Shown one piece after another: positions 49,782 to 59,310 of a DNA stretch of 59,749 bases. The notes under the pieces are model-generated. The model saw only the letters and a program-made list of their open reading frames with translations. It had not been told where the DNA came from and ran no database searches. Origin of the DNA: Methylohalomonas sp034521715 (GTDB lineage Bacteria > Pseudomonadota > Gammaproteobacteria > Methylohalomonadales > Methylohalomonadaceae); the NCBI GenBank assembly GCA_034521715.1, contig JAXHLY010000005.1, positions 1 to 59,749 on the forward strand, given 5' to 3'. Within the stretch, counting starts at the first letter, position 1. The number at the start of each line of letters is the position of its first letter. The translations under genes were made by a program, and so were the position numbers.

Positions 49782-50399
49782 TTAACCTTCTTCGGAGCGG
49801 GACTGCCTTGCCAGTAATTTCAATGCAAATTCCTGTGCGCGCTGCAACTGTTCTTCACTGAGTTCTGCTTCCAGGCTGTCACGCAACAAGGGCGCCTGGC
49901 CAAGATCACCGCGCAGGGCCAGAAACAGATAGATGTAGGCACGCTCGGAATTTTTCCGTACACCACCACTGCCGCTTGCAAAAAGCCTGGCCAATTTATA
50001 CTGGGCCTGTGTCTGGCCGCGCTCGGCGGCCACACCATAAAGATAGAGTGCCTGATCGAGATCCTGCTTCCTGCCCTCGCCGGTGAAATAGCAATTGCCA
50101 AACTCATAAAAAGCCGCGAGATGGTTATTATCGGCCGCACGCTCGAACCAGTCACACGCAGCTTCCGGATCCGGCTCGCCACCACGGCCGGTCAGGTCCA
50201 TCCGTCCAAGATAATACTGGGCCCGGGCATCACCCTCATCCGCCAGCCGGCTGAATATTGTTTCGGCTTCACTGTAAACACCCTGATCATACAGCTCCCG
50301 CGCTTCTTCAAAGGTGTAATAGCTGGCACCACTGACAGCCGCGGGTATCACAATCATCAGCCCACAAATGCAAAACCGTAGTCTATTCAATATTCTCAC
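49782..50399 (-). CDS. Sel1-repeat protein, secreted
   Basis: The protein has an N-terminal hydrophobic segment (LRFCICGLMIVIPAAVSG) and then Sel1-type repeats: ARELYDQGVYSEAETIFSRL, DARAQYYLGRMDLTGRGGEP, HLAAFYEFGNCYFTGEGRKQ and QAQYKLARLFASGSGGVRKN. It is likely periplasmic. The GTG start at 50399 overlaps the TGA of the aldo/keto reductase gene; an ATG at 50357 is less likely because it cuts the signal segment. Sel1 proteins usually act as scaffolds; no partner is evident. It is the last gene of the leftward SDR-hypothetical-AKR-Sel1 set. Confidence 0.8.
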   Translation of the reverse strand: MRILNRLRFCICGLMIVIPAAVSGASYYTFEEARELYDQGVYSEAETIFSRLADEGDARAQYYLGRMDLTGRGGEPDPEAACDWFERAADNNHLAAFYEFGNCYFTGEGRKQDLDQALYLYGVAAERGQTQAQYKLARLFASGSGGVRKNSERAYIYLFLALRGDLGQAPLLRDSLEAELSEEQLQRAQEFALKLLARQSRSEEG

Positions 50400-51256
50400 C
50401 AGTCCTGCAGAGTGTTTATTGCCGCCATATCCTTGTCGTCCAGTTGCAGGGACATTGATGAAAAGCTGGCCTCGACGCTGGCGCATCGTCGTGCACCGGG
50501 AATAGGCAGCGCTCCCAGACGCAACAGCCAGGCGAGGCTGATGCAGGCGGGTGTCGTATCATGCCGCCGCGCGATGCCATGCAGCTCGTCGTCTGTATGC
50601 AACTGCTGATAGCGATGATAGCCGCCCACCGGGCTGTGGGCGATAAAACTGATATCGGCCTCGCGGCAATAATCGACGACACCATTATGCAACGACTTCT
50701 TGCGCCGCGGATGCAGTGCATTCTGGACCGTAACCACGGGGACAACCGAGCGTGCTGCCTCGATGTGCTCAATGCCGACATTGCACAGGCCGATATCACG
50801 GATCTTGCCGGCCTCCTGCAATATCTTCATTGCGCCGACCGATTCACGTATATCGATATCCGGATCCGGTGCATGGAGCTGGTAAAGCATGATGCAATCC
50901 ATCCCCAGTGCCCGCAGGCTGGCATCGCATGACTGGTTTAACCATGCCGGGCTGGCGTCTACATCCCAGCCTGTCCGCGTACGCCGCAGACCGCCCTTGG
51001 TTGCAACCACCACCTTGCCGGCAACCCCCAGTTCCGACACTGTCGCGGCCACCAGCGCCTCGTTTTCACCCACCCCGTGCGCATACTCCGTATAGACATT
51101 GGCGGTATCGATAAAATTACCCCCGCCGTTGATAAAGCATGCAATCACCTGTCTGGCTGTATCGCTGTCCGGCCGCCCGGACATTGTCAACGGCATGGCT
51201 CCCAGGCCGATGGCGGTTACCCGCTGTCGGGTCTGGCCTAGCTGTCGGGTGATCAT
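50396..51256 (-). CDS. Aldo/keto reductase
   Basis: The 286-residue cytoplasmic enzyme is an NADPH-dependent oxidoreductase of the aldo/keto reductase superfamily. It begins LGQTRQRVTAIGLGAMPLTM. The catalytic region has NFIDTANVYTEYAHGVGENE, where Asp and Tyr of the tetrad lie. Then KVVVATKGGLRR supplies the Lys, and CIMLYQLHAPDPDIDIRES the His. The C-terminal cofactor site contains LGALPIPGARRCASVEASFS. The substrate is unknown. The start at 51256 is one base beyond the previous gene's stop. The frame is intact. Confidence 0.92.
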   Translation of the reverse strand: MITRQLGQTRQRVTAIGLGAMPLTMSGRPDSDTARQVIACFINGGGNFIDTANVYTEYAHGVGENEALVAATVSELGVAGKVVVATKGGLRRTRTGWDVDASPAWLNQSCDASLRALGMDCIMLYQLHAPDPDIDIRESVGAMKILQEAGKIRDIGLCNVGIEHIEAARSVVPVVTVQNALHPRRKKSLHNGVVDYCREADISFIAHSPVGGYHRYQQLHTDDELHGIARRHDTTPACISLAWLLRLGALPIPGARRCASVEASFSSMSLQLDDKDMAAINTLQDW

Positions 51257-51257
51257 G

Positions 51258-51974
51258 TCAATTCAATCGACGAGGATAATCAGCGGCGGGCAGGCTTGCT
51301 GCCGCTGCCAGCTGTTCTTTTGCCAGCAGTTGGTTGATCGCCGTTATCCAGGCCTCGCGGCTGGCGACATCCGCTGCCACCGGGGCGGTGACATACGGAT
51401 GGCCCGTAGCGGGTAGCCCTGGATCAGGGACTCGCAGGCCGCAAGTTTGTCGGGATGGACCACCAGGCCGTAAATATCCTGCCATACCAGCGGCTCGGCC
51501 AGACGCGGGTATTTGAACACCATGCCGACATCGGCAAACCCGAGCATTGCGGCCGTGTGCTGCTGCCAGCGCTTAACGTATACCCTGCTGGAAAATATCA
51601 GCACGGCGGTATCCCTTGATGCATTCAGCCAGGGACGGGCGACGGCCAGTGCATCGCGCGCCACCTCGGAGCAGAAAATCACCTCCAGTTCACGTTCCAG
51701 TTCACACAGCGGGTTGTCATCCGGACTGTGCCAGAAAACCCCTGTCTGCACTACGGCGGCCAGTCCCGATGGCATGCCGCGAAACAGCATGCCTGTCTGC
51801 GTATAGGTCTGGGCCATGAATATATGACCGCTACCCAGCAGCCGGTTGAACGTTGCATGCCAGCCGCTGTCGGGCGAGTCAGCCGGCCGCTGGTGACTGA
51901 TATCAGGCCCGTCCGCGGCGTAGGCCGCCGTCGCAGCCTGGCTGTGCGCTTTTTTCTTCAGGTTGACTGCCCAT
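51258..51974 (-). CDS. Hypothetical protein in the SDR/AKR operon (frameshifted)
   Basis: I do not recognise this protein. The upstream part starts at ATG 51974 (MGSQPEEKSAQPGCDGG). After a frame change near 51900 it reads DSPDSGWHATFNRLLGSGHI and FMAQTYTQTGMLFRGMPSGL. It continues with VVQTGVFWHSPDDN, ELEVIFCSEVARDALAVARP, LIFSSRVYVKRWQQHTAAML and MVFKYPRLAEPLVWQDIYGL. A second frame change near 51415 leads to GHPYVTAPVAADVASREAWI and the stop at 51258. There is no signal peptide or membrane helix. It sits between an SDR gene (13 bases) and an AKR gene, in one direction, so a shared redox or metabolite pathway is likely but unproven. Confidence 0.55.
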
Positions 51975-51987
51975 GATCCGTATCCAA

Positions 51988-52677
51988 CTACCAGGGTATG
52001 GTTTCGCCCCGGTAATCCAGAAAGCTGCCGGATTGCTCGGGGCCCAGGCCGGCGATGACACGGCGCAAGCCGCTAACGCTTTCATGTACATCGATCAGGG
52101 CATTCGGCCCGCCCATCTCGGTACGCACCCAGCCCGGATGCAGGGTGACCACCGTAATGCCGCGGCTTTCCAGGTCACGTGCAGCACTGACAGTAATGGC
52201 GTTCAGTGCCGCCTTGGAGGAACGGTATACATAACTGCCACCGGAGGTGTTATCGGTCATGCTGCCCATCTTGCTGCTCATGTTGGCAATAATCCCGTGC
52301 CCGGTGGCAACAGCATTAGCAAAGATCTCCATCATCCGCATCACTGCAATGATATTAATGCGGAAAGCCTCCTCCCAGGCAACTACATCCGTTCGGCCAA
52401 AGCCACCGTTTTTCTGGCCGTAGGTGCCGGCATTGTTAATCAGGACATCGATCGGCGTGTCACCTACTGCACTGCGCAGGTTTTCAATCTGACGTGCATC
52501 TGTCACATCAAGCGGCTGCACGATCAATTCACCCCGACTGGCCAGGGCATTTAAATCATGCGCCTTTTCCGGCTGCCGGCAGCCGGCGAATACCCGCCAG
52601 CCATCCTGGACATACTGGCGCACCAGTTCCAGGCCGATGCCGCGGTTGGCACCGGTAATCAATACCGTTTCCGTCAT
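51988..52677 (-). CDS. Short-chain dehydrogenase/reductase (SDR)
   Basis: The 229-residue enzyme has the classical SDR cofactor motif TVLITGANRGIGLELVRQY. It continues with VQPLDVTDARQIENL, the NNAG motif in DVLINNAGTYGQ and the catalytic Tyr-Lys in GGSYVYRSSKAALNAITVSA, with a Ser upstream (ANMSSKMGSM). The region HPGWVRTEMGG is typical of NAD(P)-binding SDRs related to carbonyl reductase. The substrate is unknown. It leads the leftward operon with the hypothetical protein and the aldo/keto reductase. The frame is intact. Confidence 0.93.
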   Translation of the reverse strand: MTETVLITGANRGIGLELVRQYVQDGWRVFAGCRQPEKAHDLNALASRGELIVQPLDVTDARQIENLRSAVGDTPIDVLINNAGTYGQKNGGFGRTDVVAWEEAFRINIIAVMRMMEIFANAVATGHGIIANMSSKMGSMTDNTSGGSYVYRSSKAALNAITVSAARDLESRGITVVTLHPGWVRTEMGGPNALIDVHESVSGLRRVIAGLGPEQSGSFLDYRGETIPW

Positions 52678-52806
52678 GACTCCATACCTCGCACACGATT
52701 TTCATCAAGCCTAACATACCCGGCTTCGCTGCCGTGTCTTGCCGGCAACACAAGGCACGCGTAGGATCAAAGACCCTGCCGATTTCCAAGAATCGTTCTA
52801 TTTCCT

Positions 52807-53770
52807 ATGAGTACCGGTTTTCTTTACGACACACGCTATCTTGAACATGACACGGGCCATGGCCATCCCGAGTGTCCCGAACGTCTTAGCGTGACCATGA
52901 ACTACCTGGAACAACAGCCATGGTTTCATCATCTCAAGGCGATCAGTCCGATTCCCGCTGAACTCAAATGGCTGGAGCTCGTGCACAGTGCAGACTATAT
53001 AGAACACGTCGCCGCGAGCTGCCGGGAGGGCCTGCCATACCTCGATACGCCCGATGTCATGATCGGCCGCTCATCCTATGATATCGCCCTGCTCGCCGCC
53101 GGCGGTGCCATGAAACTGGCGGACAGCGTCATGAACGGTGAGATTAACAACGGCTTCGGGCTGATACGGCCGCCGGGTCACCATGCCGAACAGGCACAGG
53201 CACTGGGATTCTGCCTGTTCAATAACATCGCCATCACGGCGCATTACCTGCAGCATGAATATGACATCGACAGGATAGTCATCCTTGACTGGGACGTGCA
53301 CCATGGCAACGGTACCCAGCACTGTTTCGAATCCGATCCTTCGGTATTCTATATCAGCCTGCACCAGTACCCCTTCTATCCCGGCACTGGCGGTGAGAGG
53401 GAAACCGGCAGGGCCGGCGGCAGCGGCACAACGCTCAACTGCCCGATGCCCGCCGGCTCTACCGACAGGGATTATGAACAGGTATTCCATGATCGTGTCA
53501 TACCGGCGATCAATGACTTCCAGCCGGAGGCTGATACTGATTTCGGCCGGTTTCGACGCCCACCGCAATGACCCGCTGGCCGGCATATGCCTGAGCAGTG
53601 AGTGCTATAACTGGATGACCCAGCGCGTCATGGAACTTGCCGATCACCACGCCCGCGGCCGGATCGTTTCCCTGCTCGAAGGCGGCTATAACCTGCGCGC
53701 CCTGCCGGAATGCATTGCCAAACATCTCACGGCGCTGTCGGCCTATCGCATCGAGCCGGCGTATCCCTGA
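52807..53770 (+). CDS. Histone-deacetylase superfamily amidohydrolase (frameshifted)
   Basis: The enzyme belongs to the zinc-dependent deacetylases that in bacteria act on polyamines or acylated small molecules. Motifs are DTGHGHPECPERLSVTMNYL, LIRPPGHHAEQAQALGFCLF with the tandem catalytic histidines, FNNIAITAHYL, ILDWDVHHGNGTQHCFESDP with the zinc Asp and His, and YISLHQYPFYPGTG. The frame breaks near 53540. The other frame then gives LILISAGFDAHRNDPLAG, which has the second zinc Asp, and IVSLLEGGYNLRALPECIAK. Corrected length is about 320 residues. It is divergent from the SDR gene. Confidence 0.92.
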
Positions 53771-53781
53771 ATGCATCTCTC

Positions 53782-53853
53782 CCACGGGAAACATAATCTG
53801 TCCCTGACGCCGACTTTCATCCTACGCAGGGGCAAGGTCCATGTTTCCCGTGG
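53782..53853. repeat. 72-base palindromic element between convergent genes
   Basis: The outer arms CCACGGGAAACAT (53782-53794) and ATGTTTCCCGTGG (53841-53853) are exact complements. Inside, CCCTG and CAGGG form a nested second dyad. It lies 12 bases after the histone-deacetylase-like gene and about 140 bases from the end of the convergent Vgb-like gene. It may be a bidirectional transcript end or a small mobile palindrome; neither arm is followed by a T run. Confidence 0.6.
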
Positions 53854-53993
53854 TGCCGCGCCCGAGCATCGCAAGGCTTTACTTTGATCAGGCGCCCGAA
53901 GGGGCGCGGCAGGGAAGCGCCGGGGCAGGCTCTATTCCGCTGTTACGGATATCGCCTGCGGCGATTCCGCAATGAACGACCGGAATATCAAGC

Positions 53994-54994
53994 TCAGGGC
54001 AATTTCGCCCTGCCGATCGTATTGGTATCCGTCCCGAACCACAGCGCATGCTCCCCGGCATGATAATGCATATGCCGGACTGTGCCGCCGCCGCTGGGAA
54101 TCTCGGTGGCACTGAAAAAGCGTTCCGTTTCCGGATCGAAACCCACCAGCCGGTTCGGCGAGACACCGGTTTCTACCAGCCAGACATGGTCATTGCCATC
54201 GACGGCCATGGCGTACGGTGCCGAATCGCCAGCCGCGCGGCATGCGCCATTCGCGGACGTGCGTGATACGGGATCGTAACGACCGGGGTCGCCGCCGGCA
54301 TAATCCACATACCACACCGCGTCATCCGAGGTCAGACCGATACGGCGCGGCCTGGCCTCTGGCCGTGGCAGCTTGATCTCACGCAATCTCACGTGTGTCC
54401 GGGTTCGAGGTAGCCAGCTTGTGGGTACCGAACAGGGCAACCCACGGCTGCCGGCGACTGTCGACAACAATGCCGTAGGGACGGGCCCTGTCGGTAGGCA
54501 CGGACACGAGGTCCGCTGTCTTCGCTGCCATATCGAGCCGCCCCACGTGATTGCCGCCCTGCACCGTAAACCAGATATGCCCGGCTCCATCGGCGACCAG
54601 GGTATGCGGATCAGACGCCCTGTCGGGCGGCAGGTCGATGCGCTCGATCCCGCCGTCCCGTGGATTGAGTATACCCCGATATGGGCATCGCCGTTACCGG
54701 CGTACCAGACCCTGCCGCGTTCATCGACGATTAAATTGTGCGGGGCCGCCCCGTCCGGGTCAATCATAGCGTTCAGATCGCCGGCCGGACATCGAGCCTG
54801 GCAACGTGATTGCCGCCCTGGCCGACGAACCAGACCCGTTGCGGGTTTTCGGCAGTAGGGATCGGCGCGGCCGTGTCTGCGGCCACGGGACCTGCCATTT
54901 CCCGGATTTCGGCATCGCTATCAGGGGTCTCCGTCGTGGCCATGATCGACGGGCTCAGAATAAAACAGGCTGCTAGAGGTAACAGGAAACGCAC
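53994..54994 (-). CDS. Virginiamycin B lyase-like beta-propeller, secreted (frameshifted)
   Basis: The protein resembles the Vgb/streptogramin lyase propeller family. A GTG at 54994 with GGAGAA upstream starts a signal peptide (FLLPLAACFILSPSIMA). Repeated blades contain the W-F/Y-x-x-x-G-x-x-H pattern: RVWFVGQGGNHVARLDVR, PHNLIVDERGRVWYAGNGD, HIWFTVQGGNHVGRLDMAAK in a second frame, then RPYGIVVDSRRQPWVALFGT and DDAVWYVDYAGGDPGRYDP. Many secreted homologues are not antibiotic lyases, so the function is open. The frame breaks near 54780, 54680, 54560 and 54385. It is convergent with the deacetylase-like gene. Confidence 0.8.
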
Positions 54995-55479
54995 TTTAAT
55001 ATTTTCTCCGTTTGTCACGAATTTCAGAAACAGTCTATATAGCCGCCGGGGTTTTGTTTCACCCGGGCTGACAGTCGCATGCCGGCCAAAACTGGACATC
55101 GCGATTGATTCTTTGCATGATGTACAGACAACATCGAAAACAGACCTCACTCCATTTTGCATAAATTTGGAGTAAAATAATGAAAACAATGGGGTTCTAT
55201 AATCACATACTTCTGCTCCAGATCCGCTTAGCAAACGTCGCTGTCGTGCGACAGACGGTTGGCGCTTAGCGCGTTGCGATCTGTCCGGTAGACAGACGTT
55301 ATTGTTCACTGGTTCTGGTTGACATGTGAACCGTGAACCAGTTCTCAATTTGAACGATATCTGGCGCGGAACTTTAACTGACGGTTAATAATGTTTGATG
55401 CTCGTAACAATTTTAATAAGCCAGCATCGTACGGGATTCTGCTGGTCAGAGCAGATTCGTTTCGGGGGGACCCAAATCA
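54995..55479 (+). promoter_or_regulatory. Upstream region of the signalling cluster
   Basis: No gene is seen in these 485 bases. A dyad ACTGGTTC/GAACCAGT lies at 55308-55342 and overlaps two direct copies of GTGAACC. A TTGACA-like hexamer is inside it at 55318-55323, but no good -10 box follows at the right distance. A GC dyad with TGTCGTGCGACA lies near 55246. The region probably holds the promoter of the cluster that begins at 55480 and, on the other strand, that of the Vgb-like gene. Confidence 0.4.
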
Positions 55480-57359
55480 ATGCAAGACCTTGATTTCTGC
55501 AAACAAGTCCTGGGGCTGAGTGATCCCTGGCAGGTGGAGGCCGTCGAAGTCGACCAGCCGTCCAGCCGGCTGGATATCTATGTCGGCTTTGGCGGCGGCG
55601 GCAAGAAGGGCCTTTTCGGCGGTGGCGGCCAGAACATGTGCCCGCAGTGCCATACCGAATTGCCACGTACCGGTGATTATGAGGCCATAACCCTGCGCCA
55701 TCTGCCTCTGGCAGGGTTGCGTACGTATTTACATGTGCCGCCGAGCGGTGCCGTTCAGTCCGATCAGCCCGACTGCATCTGCATGCAGGACTGGATGGCC
55801 AGCAGTACCAAATTCACCCAGGCCATGCAGAACCACGTCGTCCAGGCCCTGCAGAATGCGCCGACCAATCAGATTGCCGCCAAGCTGGCGGGGGTCAGTT
55901 CCAGTGAGGCCCGTGAAGTCAGTGATGCGACCGGTACTGGTCGCCGGCGGCCATGAGACCGAGCCGGACGCAGCCGCCGCCGCTGCAGCAAACATGTCCG
56001 CGGGCCACGAACTTGCCATCGAGGCAAGCGGCAATGTGCCGGGCGCCAGCCACAGCGGCTGGCAGCGCCTGATCAAGGGAGAATTGCCGATCAGACGGAC
56101 TCCGTCGCACTGCGCATGCTGCTGCAGCGGGTACGCAGCAATCTCGAGAAGGATCCTGCCCAGCAGACCCGGCTGGCCGGTGTCCAGGCCCTGGCGGCTA
56201 GTTCTTCATCAAGAACCAGCAGTTGCTGCAGCGCGAAATCGACATGCTGGCCGCTGAATGAATCCACCTACAGTGAACGCGCCGAGCTCGGCGCAGCTGA
56301 GCAGGCGGCTACCGGCCTGCCGCGAATCCGCTGCCGTCTGGCAGACCATACTGGCAGCGTTGCGTCTGGATACGCGGGTCGTCGGCCTGCAGATGATGAT
56401 GGAGACGGGTGCGCCAGTCGATCGACACAAGCCGACAGAAGGCAACAAGCTGGCCGGGGCACGAATCCTGCGGCAATTCTTTGCCAAGCATCAAAGCCGT
56501 CTGCAAATGAGAATTCGCAGCTGACGCGGTGGTTCTGCCAGCCCGGCCGCCGCCGCCACTGCCACCGCGATACCTCTGCGGCGACAGAGGCACCTGCCAA
56601 GCGAGCGGGAATCCGGCTGGCAGCAACTGATCGCGGTGACATCAGTATCGAAAGCGATGTCATCAGTCTGAAGATGCTGCTGGAACGCGTGCGCCAGGCC
56701 GTTGACGAGAAACCCGACCGAGGGCAACCGGGTTGCCGCCGCCAAAATCCTGCGCCAGTATTTCGCCAAGAACCGGCATCACATGTCAGCGACAATCAGC
56801 TCAGTCGCCGGCCGGCTCAGTGCCACCTCGGCACATGCCGCGGTCAGCGGCGAGCTCACTGCCGCCGGATAAACCACCCAACTGGCAGCGACTGATCAAC
56901 GGTGAAATCGCCCTGCTATACCGACGCCGTCAGTCTGAAAATGCTGCTCGAGCGCATCCGCCAGGCGATCGCCAAAAAACCGACCGAGGCCAACCGTCTG
57001 GCCGGTGCACGCATGCTGCGCCAGTACTTCATCAAGAACCAGCACCGTCATGCCGCCGAGATCGCCACTCTCGCTGGTGCCGAGCCGGCCAACCGCCAGC
57101 ATACGGCTGCAGATGATGAACGCAGTGGCTGCGATACCGGTATCGATATCTCCGAGCTGGCAACGACTGATCAGATGGCGAACTCCAGATCATGACCGAC
57201 GCAGTCGGCCTGAAAATGATGCTGGAGCGTATTCGCCTGTCGATTGAAAACAATCCCAGTGAGGCATCACGCCTGGCAGGGGCGAAAATTTTAAGACAGT
57301 ACTTTATTAAACACCAAAGCAAACACCGCGCAGAACTAGAACAACTAAGGGCTGCTTAA
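55480..57359 (+). CDS. ISL3-like zinc-finger/HTH protein with five tandem modules (frameshifted)
   Basis: I do not know this protein as a described family. Residues about 1-150 have CPQCHTELPRTGDYEAITL, then RHLPLAGLRTYLHVPP and DCICMQDWM, which is the pattern of the ISL3 transposase N-terminal zinc finger. These are followed by a helix-turn-helix-like stretch (AAKLAGVSSSEAREVSD). The remainder is five modules of about 93 residues with W-Q-x-L-I, L-K-M-L-L-E-R-[IV]-R, L-A-G-A-x-[IM]-L-R-Q-[YF]-F. No transposase DDE domain is present. The frame breaks about ten times, and a TGA interrupts at about 56260, so it could be two genes. Module conservation favours one protein with sequence indels. 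It leads the signalling cluster. Confidence 0.6.
56060..57359 (+). repeat. Five coding tandem repeats, about 279 bases each
   Basis: Each unit starts at a tryptophan codon in a Trp-Gln context: 56060, 56339, 56618, 56883 and 57168. The spacing is 279, 279, 265 and 285 bases. The nucleotide sequence after the Trp is alike (CTGGCAGCGCCTGATCAA, CTGGCAGCAACTGATCGC, CTGGCAGCGACTGATCAA, CTGGCAACGACTGATCAG; the second unit is more diverged). The end of each unit translates to RQ-Y/F-F-x-K-N/H-Q. The units are not exact copies, so they are old rather than a recent expansion. Confidence 0.75.
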
Positions 57360-57379
57360 GTGGGAGAGGAGACCAAATA

Positions 57380-58386
57380 ATGTCGGATCTAATGAAAACC
57401 CCGTCTTTGTACTGTAGATTAAACCAAAGCCGCCATCGAGAGCGGCAAGGTTCTGTGGCTTGCTGGCGATGAGAATCTGCTGAAGCAGTTACCCAAGGGC
57501 CGCTGGATTGGCGGATCGATCCCCTATTTCATGTCCCAGGAAGGCGGTCAGACAACCAAGGATAGAATTTTTGTTCATGAGCTTGATCCTGCGCTGGCCA
57601 AAAAAATCCAGATCAAGTTCTACAACACCGGAACGATCCAGAATATCGCCAAGGACGCACCGGAGGATGGTTTCAGTATTCTTCTAATCCCGGCGCTGAC
57701 GGAGATGCATCTGCAATATGCCCAGCATGCACCCGAGTACGAGGACATGTTCATCAAGCCGATTGCCGGCTGGGTAACCGGCATACATCTTGATGACCTC
57801 GGCAAGGTGAAGCCAACTGTCTTTAATGGTGGCACCGGTGAAAGCTCTACCGAAAATGCCATTGTCATCGCATGTCGCGCTGAAACCAGGCAAGGCCGCA
57901 CACATCGGTATTGTGAATATTCAGAAACAGGGCGACGGCGATACAGTTCGAATTTCCGCAGACCGGATTTTCAACCGAAAGTGTGCTGGTCAATGGCGTC
58001 GAACAGAACTTTGCCGATTACCTGCTCGAACACAATGTCGATACCAAAGCACCGTTGGTCGGGATTATTCCGGAGCCGATGCTGACGTCTCTTTCCAGGA
58101 AGTCGATAAAGACAAGAAAACTGTCTCTTTCTATGCCCCTGTGTTCAGCGGCGTCGAGTACAAGCTGGCAGCACCGGTCACGGACTATGTGAACGTCGTT
58201 CACCAGCGCCTTACCCAAGCTGGATCGGATGATGTCACTTTCAGCTGCAACTGTGTTCTGAACTATCTGTACTCCGAGCTCAAAGGCGAACAGACTGCCC
58301 ACATGTTCGGGCCGATGACCTTCGGTGAAATTGCCTATCAGCTCTTGAATCAGACGCTGGTATACGTGGTCGTGGAGGACGCCTGA
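57380..58386 (+). CDS. Conserved protein of unknown function in the signalling cluster (frameshifted)
   Basis: The start MSDLMKTPSLY at 57380 has a GGGAGAGGAG ribosome site. After a frame change near 57420 it reads TKAAIESGKVLWLAGDENLL, PKGRWIGGSIPYFMSQEGGQ, DGFSILLIPALTEMHLQYAQ, IKPIAGWVTGIHLDDLGKVK and FNGGTGESSTENAIV. A later frame gives VALKPGKAAHIGIVNIQKQG. The end is TFSCNCVLNYLYSELKG and FGEIAYQLLNQTLVYVVVED. From memory this resembles a proteobacterial family of unknown function, perhaps DUF6976; the CxC-type ending loosely recalls FIST sensor domains. No membrane helix is present. The frame breaks near 57420, 57870, 57945 and 58070. It probably acts with the response regulators downstream. 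Confidence 0.6.
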
Positions 58387-58404
58387 AAGGCGTAAACGTA
58401 CACC

Positions 58405-59194
58405 ATGAGTGATACTCCGGTTACTGTCGCTGTCATAGGCATTCCCGCAGGAGGAAAAACGCCTGCAGGCCGCTTTCAAGCATTCGGAAACGCGGGCGAC
58501 GACCTATAAATTCGCCGATCTGGACAGTCCACCGGACATCCTCATGGTCAATGCGGATGAACCTGAAGCACTGGTGAAATGGCGGCAATACAGGGACAAT
58601 CTGGAAAGGAATGAAATAGCCATACCGTCATCGGTACTGGTATCGCAGAACCGTGAATTTCAAACCAAACATTATCAGGTCAGACGCCCGCTAATAGCCT
58701 CTCGTGCAATCAGTATTCTCGACCAGGTGTCCAGTAATGAACTGGGCGCAAGTATGATGTGGCGTTTCTCTCGGATTCAGCAGCACCGGCGGCAGCGCCG
58801 GCCGAACCATCACCGGAAGCCGCAAGCAAGGGTTGCGCCGCACTCGTGGTTGACGATAGCTTGCCGGTACGTATTCAATTGGACCAGGCCCTGAAAGCCT
58901 TTGCCGAAAAAGTCGATTTTGCCGAAACCGGCGAGGAAGCTTTTGAGCTGATTAATGGCAATAACTATGATCTCATATTTCTTGATGTGATTCTGCCCGG
59001 TGTAGACGGTTATGAAATATGCAAGGTCATGAAACGGGGCAAGGCAAAGGATACCCCTGATTATAATGCTTACCAGCAACTCGTCACCTGCTGATCGCAT
59101 CAAGGGCAAGCTCGCGGGTTGTGATACCTGATCTTTGTTATCAAACCCAAGGCAGAAGCGAGTACTTCAGGAAGTCGTACACGGTTATCCATGA
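58405..59194 (+). CDS. Response regulator with uncharacterised N-terminal domain (frameshifted)
   Basis: The C-terminal receiver domain is clear: AALVVDDSLPVRIQLDQALK, LIFLDVILPGVDGYEICKVM with the phosphorylation Asp, and a lysine in YLIKPV-like sequence after a frame change near 59060-59130. The N-terminal domain (MSDTPVTVAVIGIPAGGK, then TYKFADLDSPPDILMVNADE) could be a second receiver-like fold lacking the phosphorylation Asp. A Pro/Ala linker (DSAAPAAAPAEPSPEA) joins the two. Frame breaks lie near 58465, 58755, 59060 and 59135. It is followed by a PilH/CheY-like gene. Likely a signalling component of the same pathway. Confidence 0.7.
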
Positions 59195-59310
59195 AGAGAA
59201 CTCACGAAAAAATCAGTTCAGCGAGACCGTTTTAAACATGAACAGGATCGATCAGTATTAACTATTGGGATGTACTGCAATCTGTAGCGTCGTAATAATG
59301 GAGGTGTATA

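Noticed and set aside
55318..55350. Sigma-70 promoter with TTGACA upstream of the signalling cluster
   Set aside because: No acceptable -10 hexamer lies 16-18 bases downstream, so it is mentioned only as part of the region, not called as a promoter.
55480..57359. Intact ISL3 insertion sequence
   Set aside because: Only the zinc-finger/HTH head is transposase-like. There is no DDE domain, no terminal inverted repeats and no target duplication visible.
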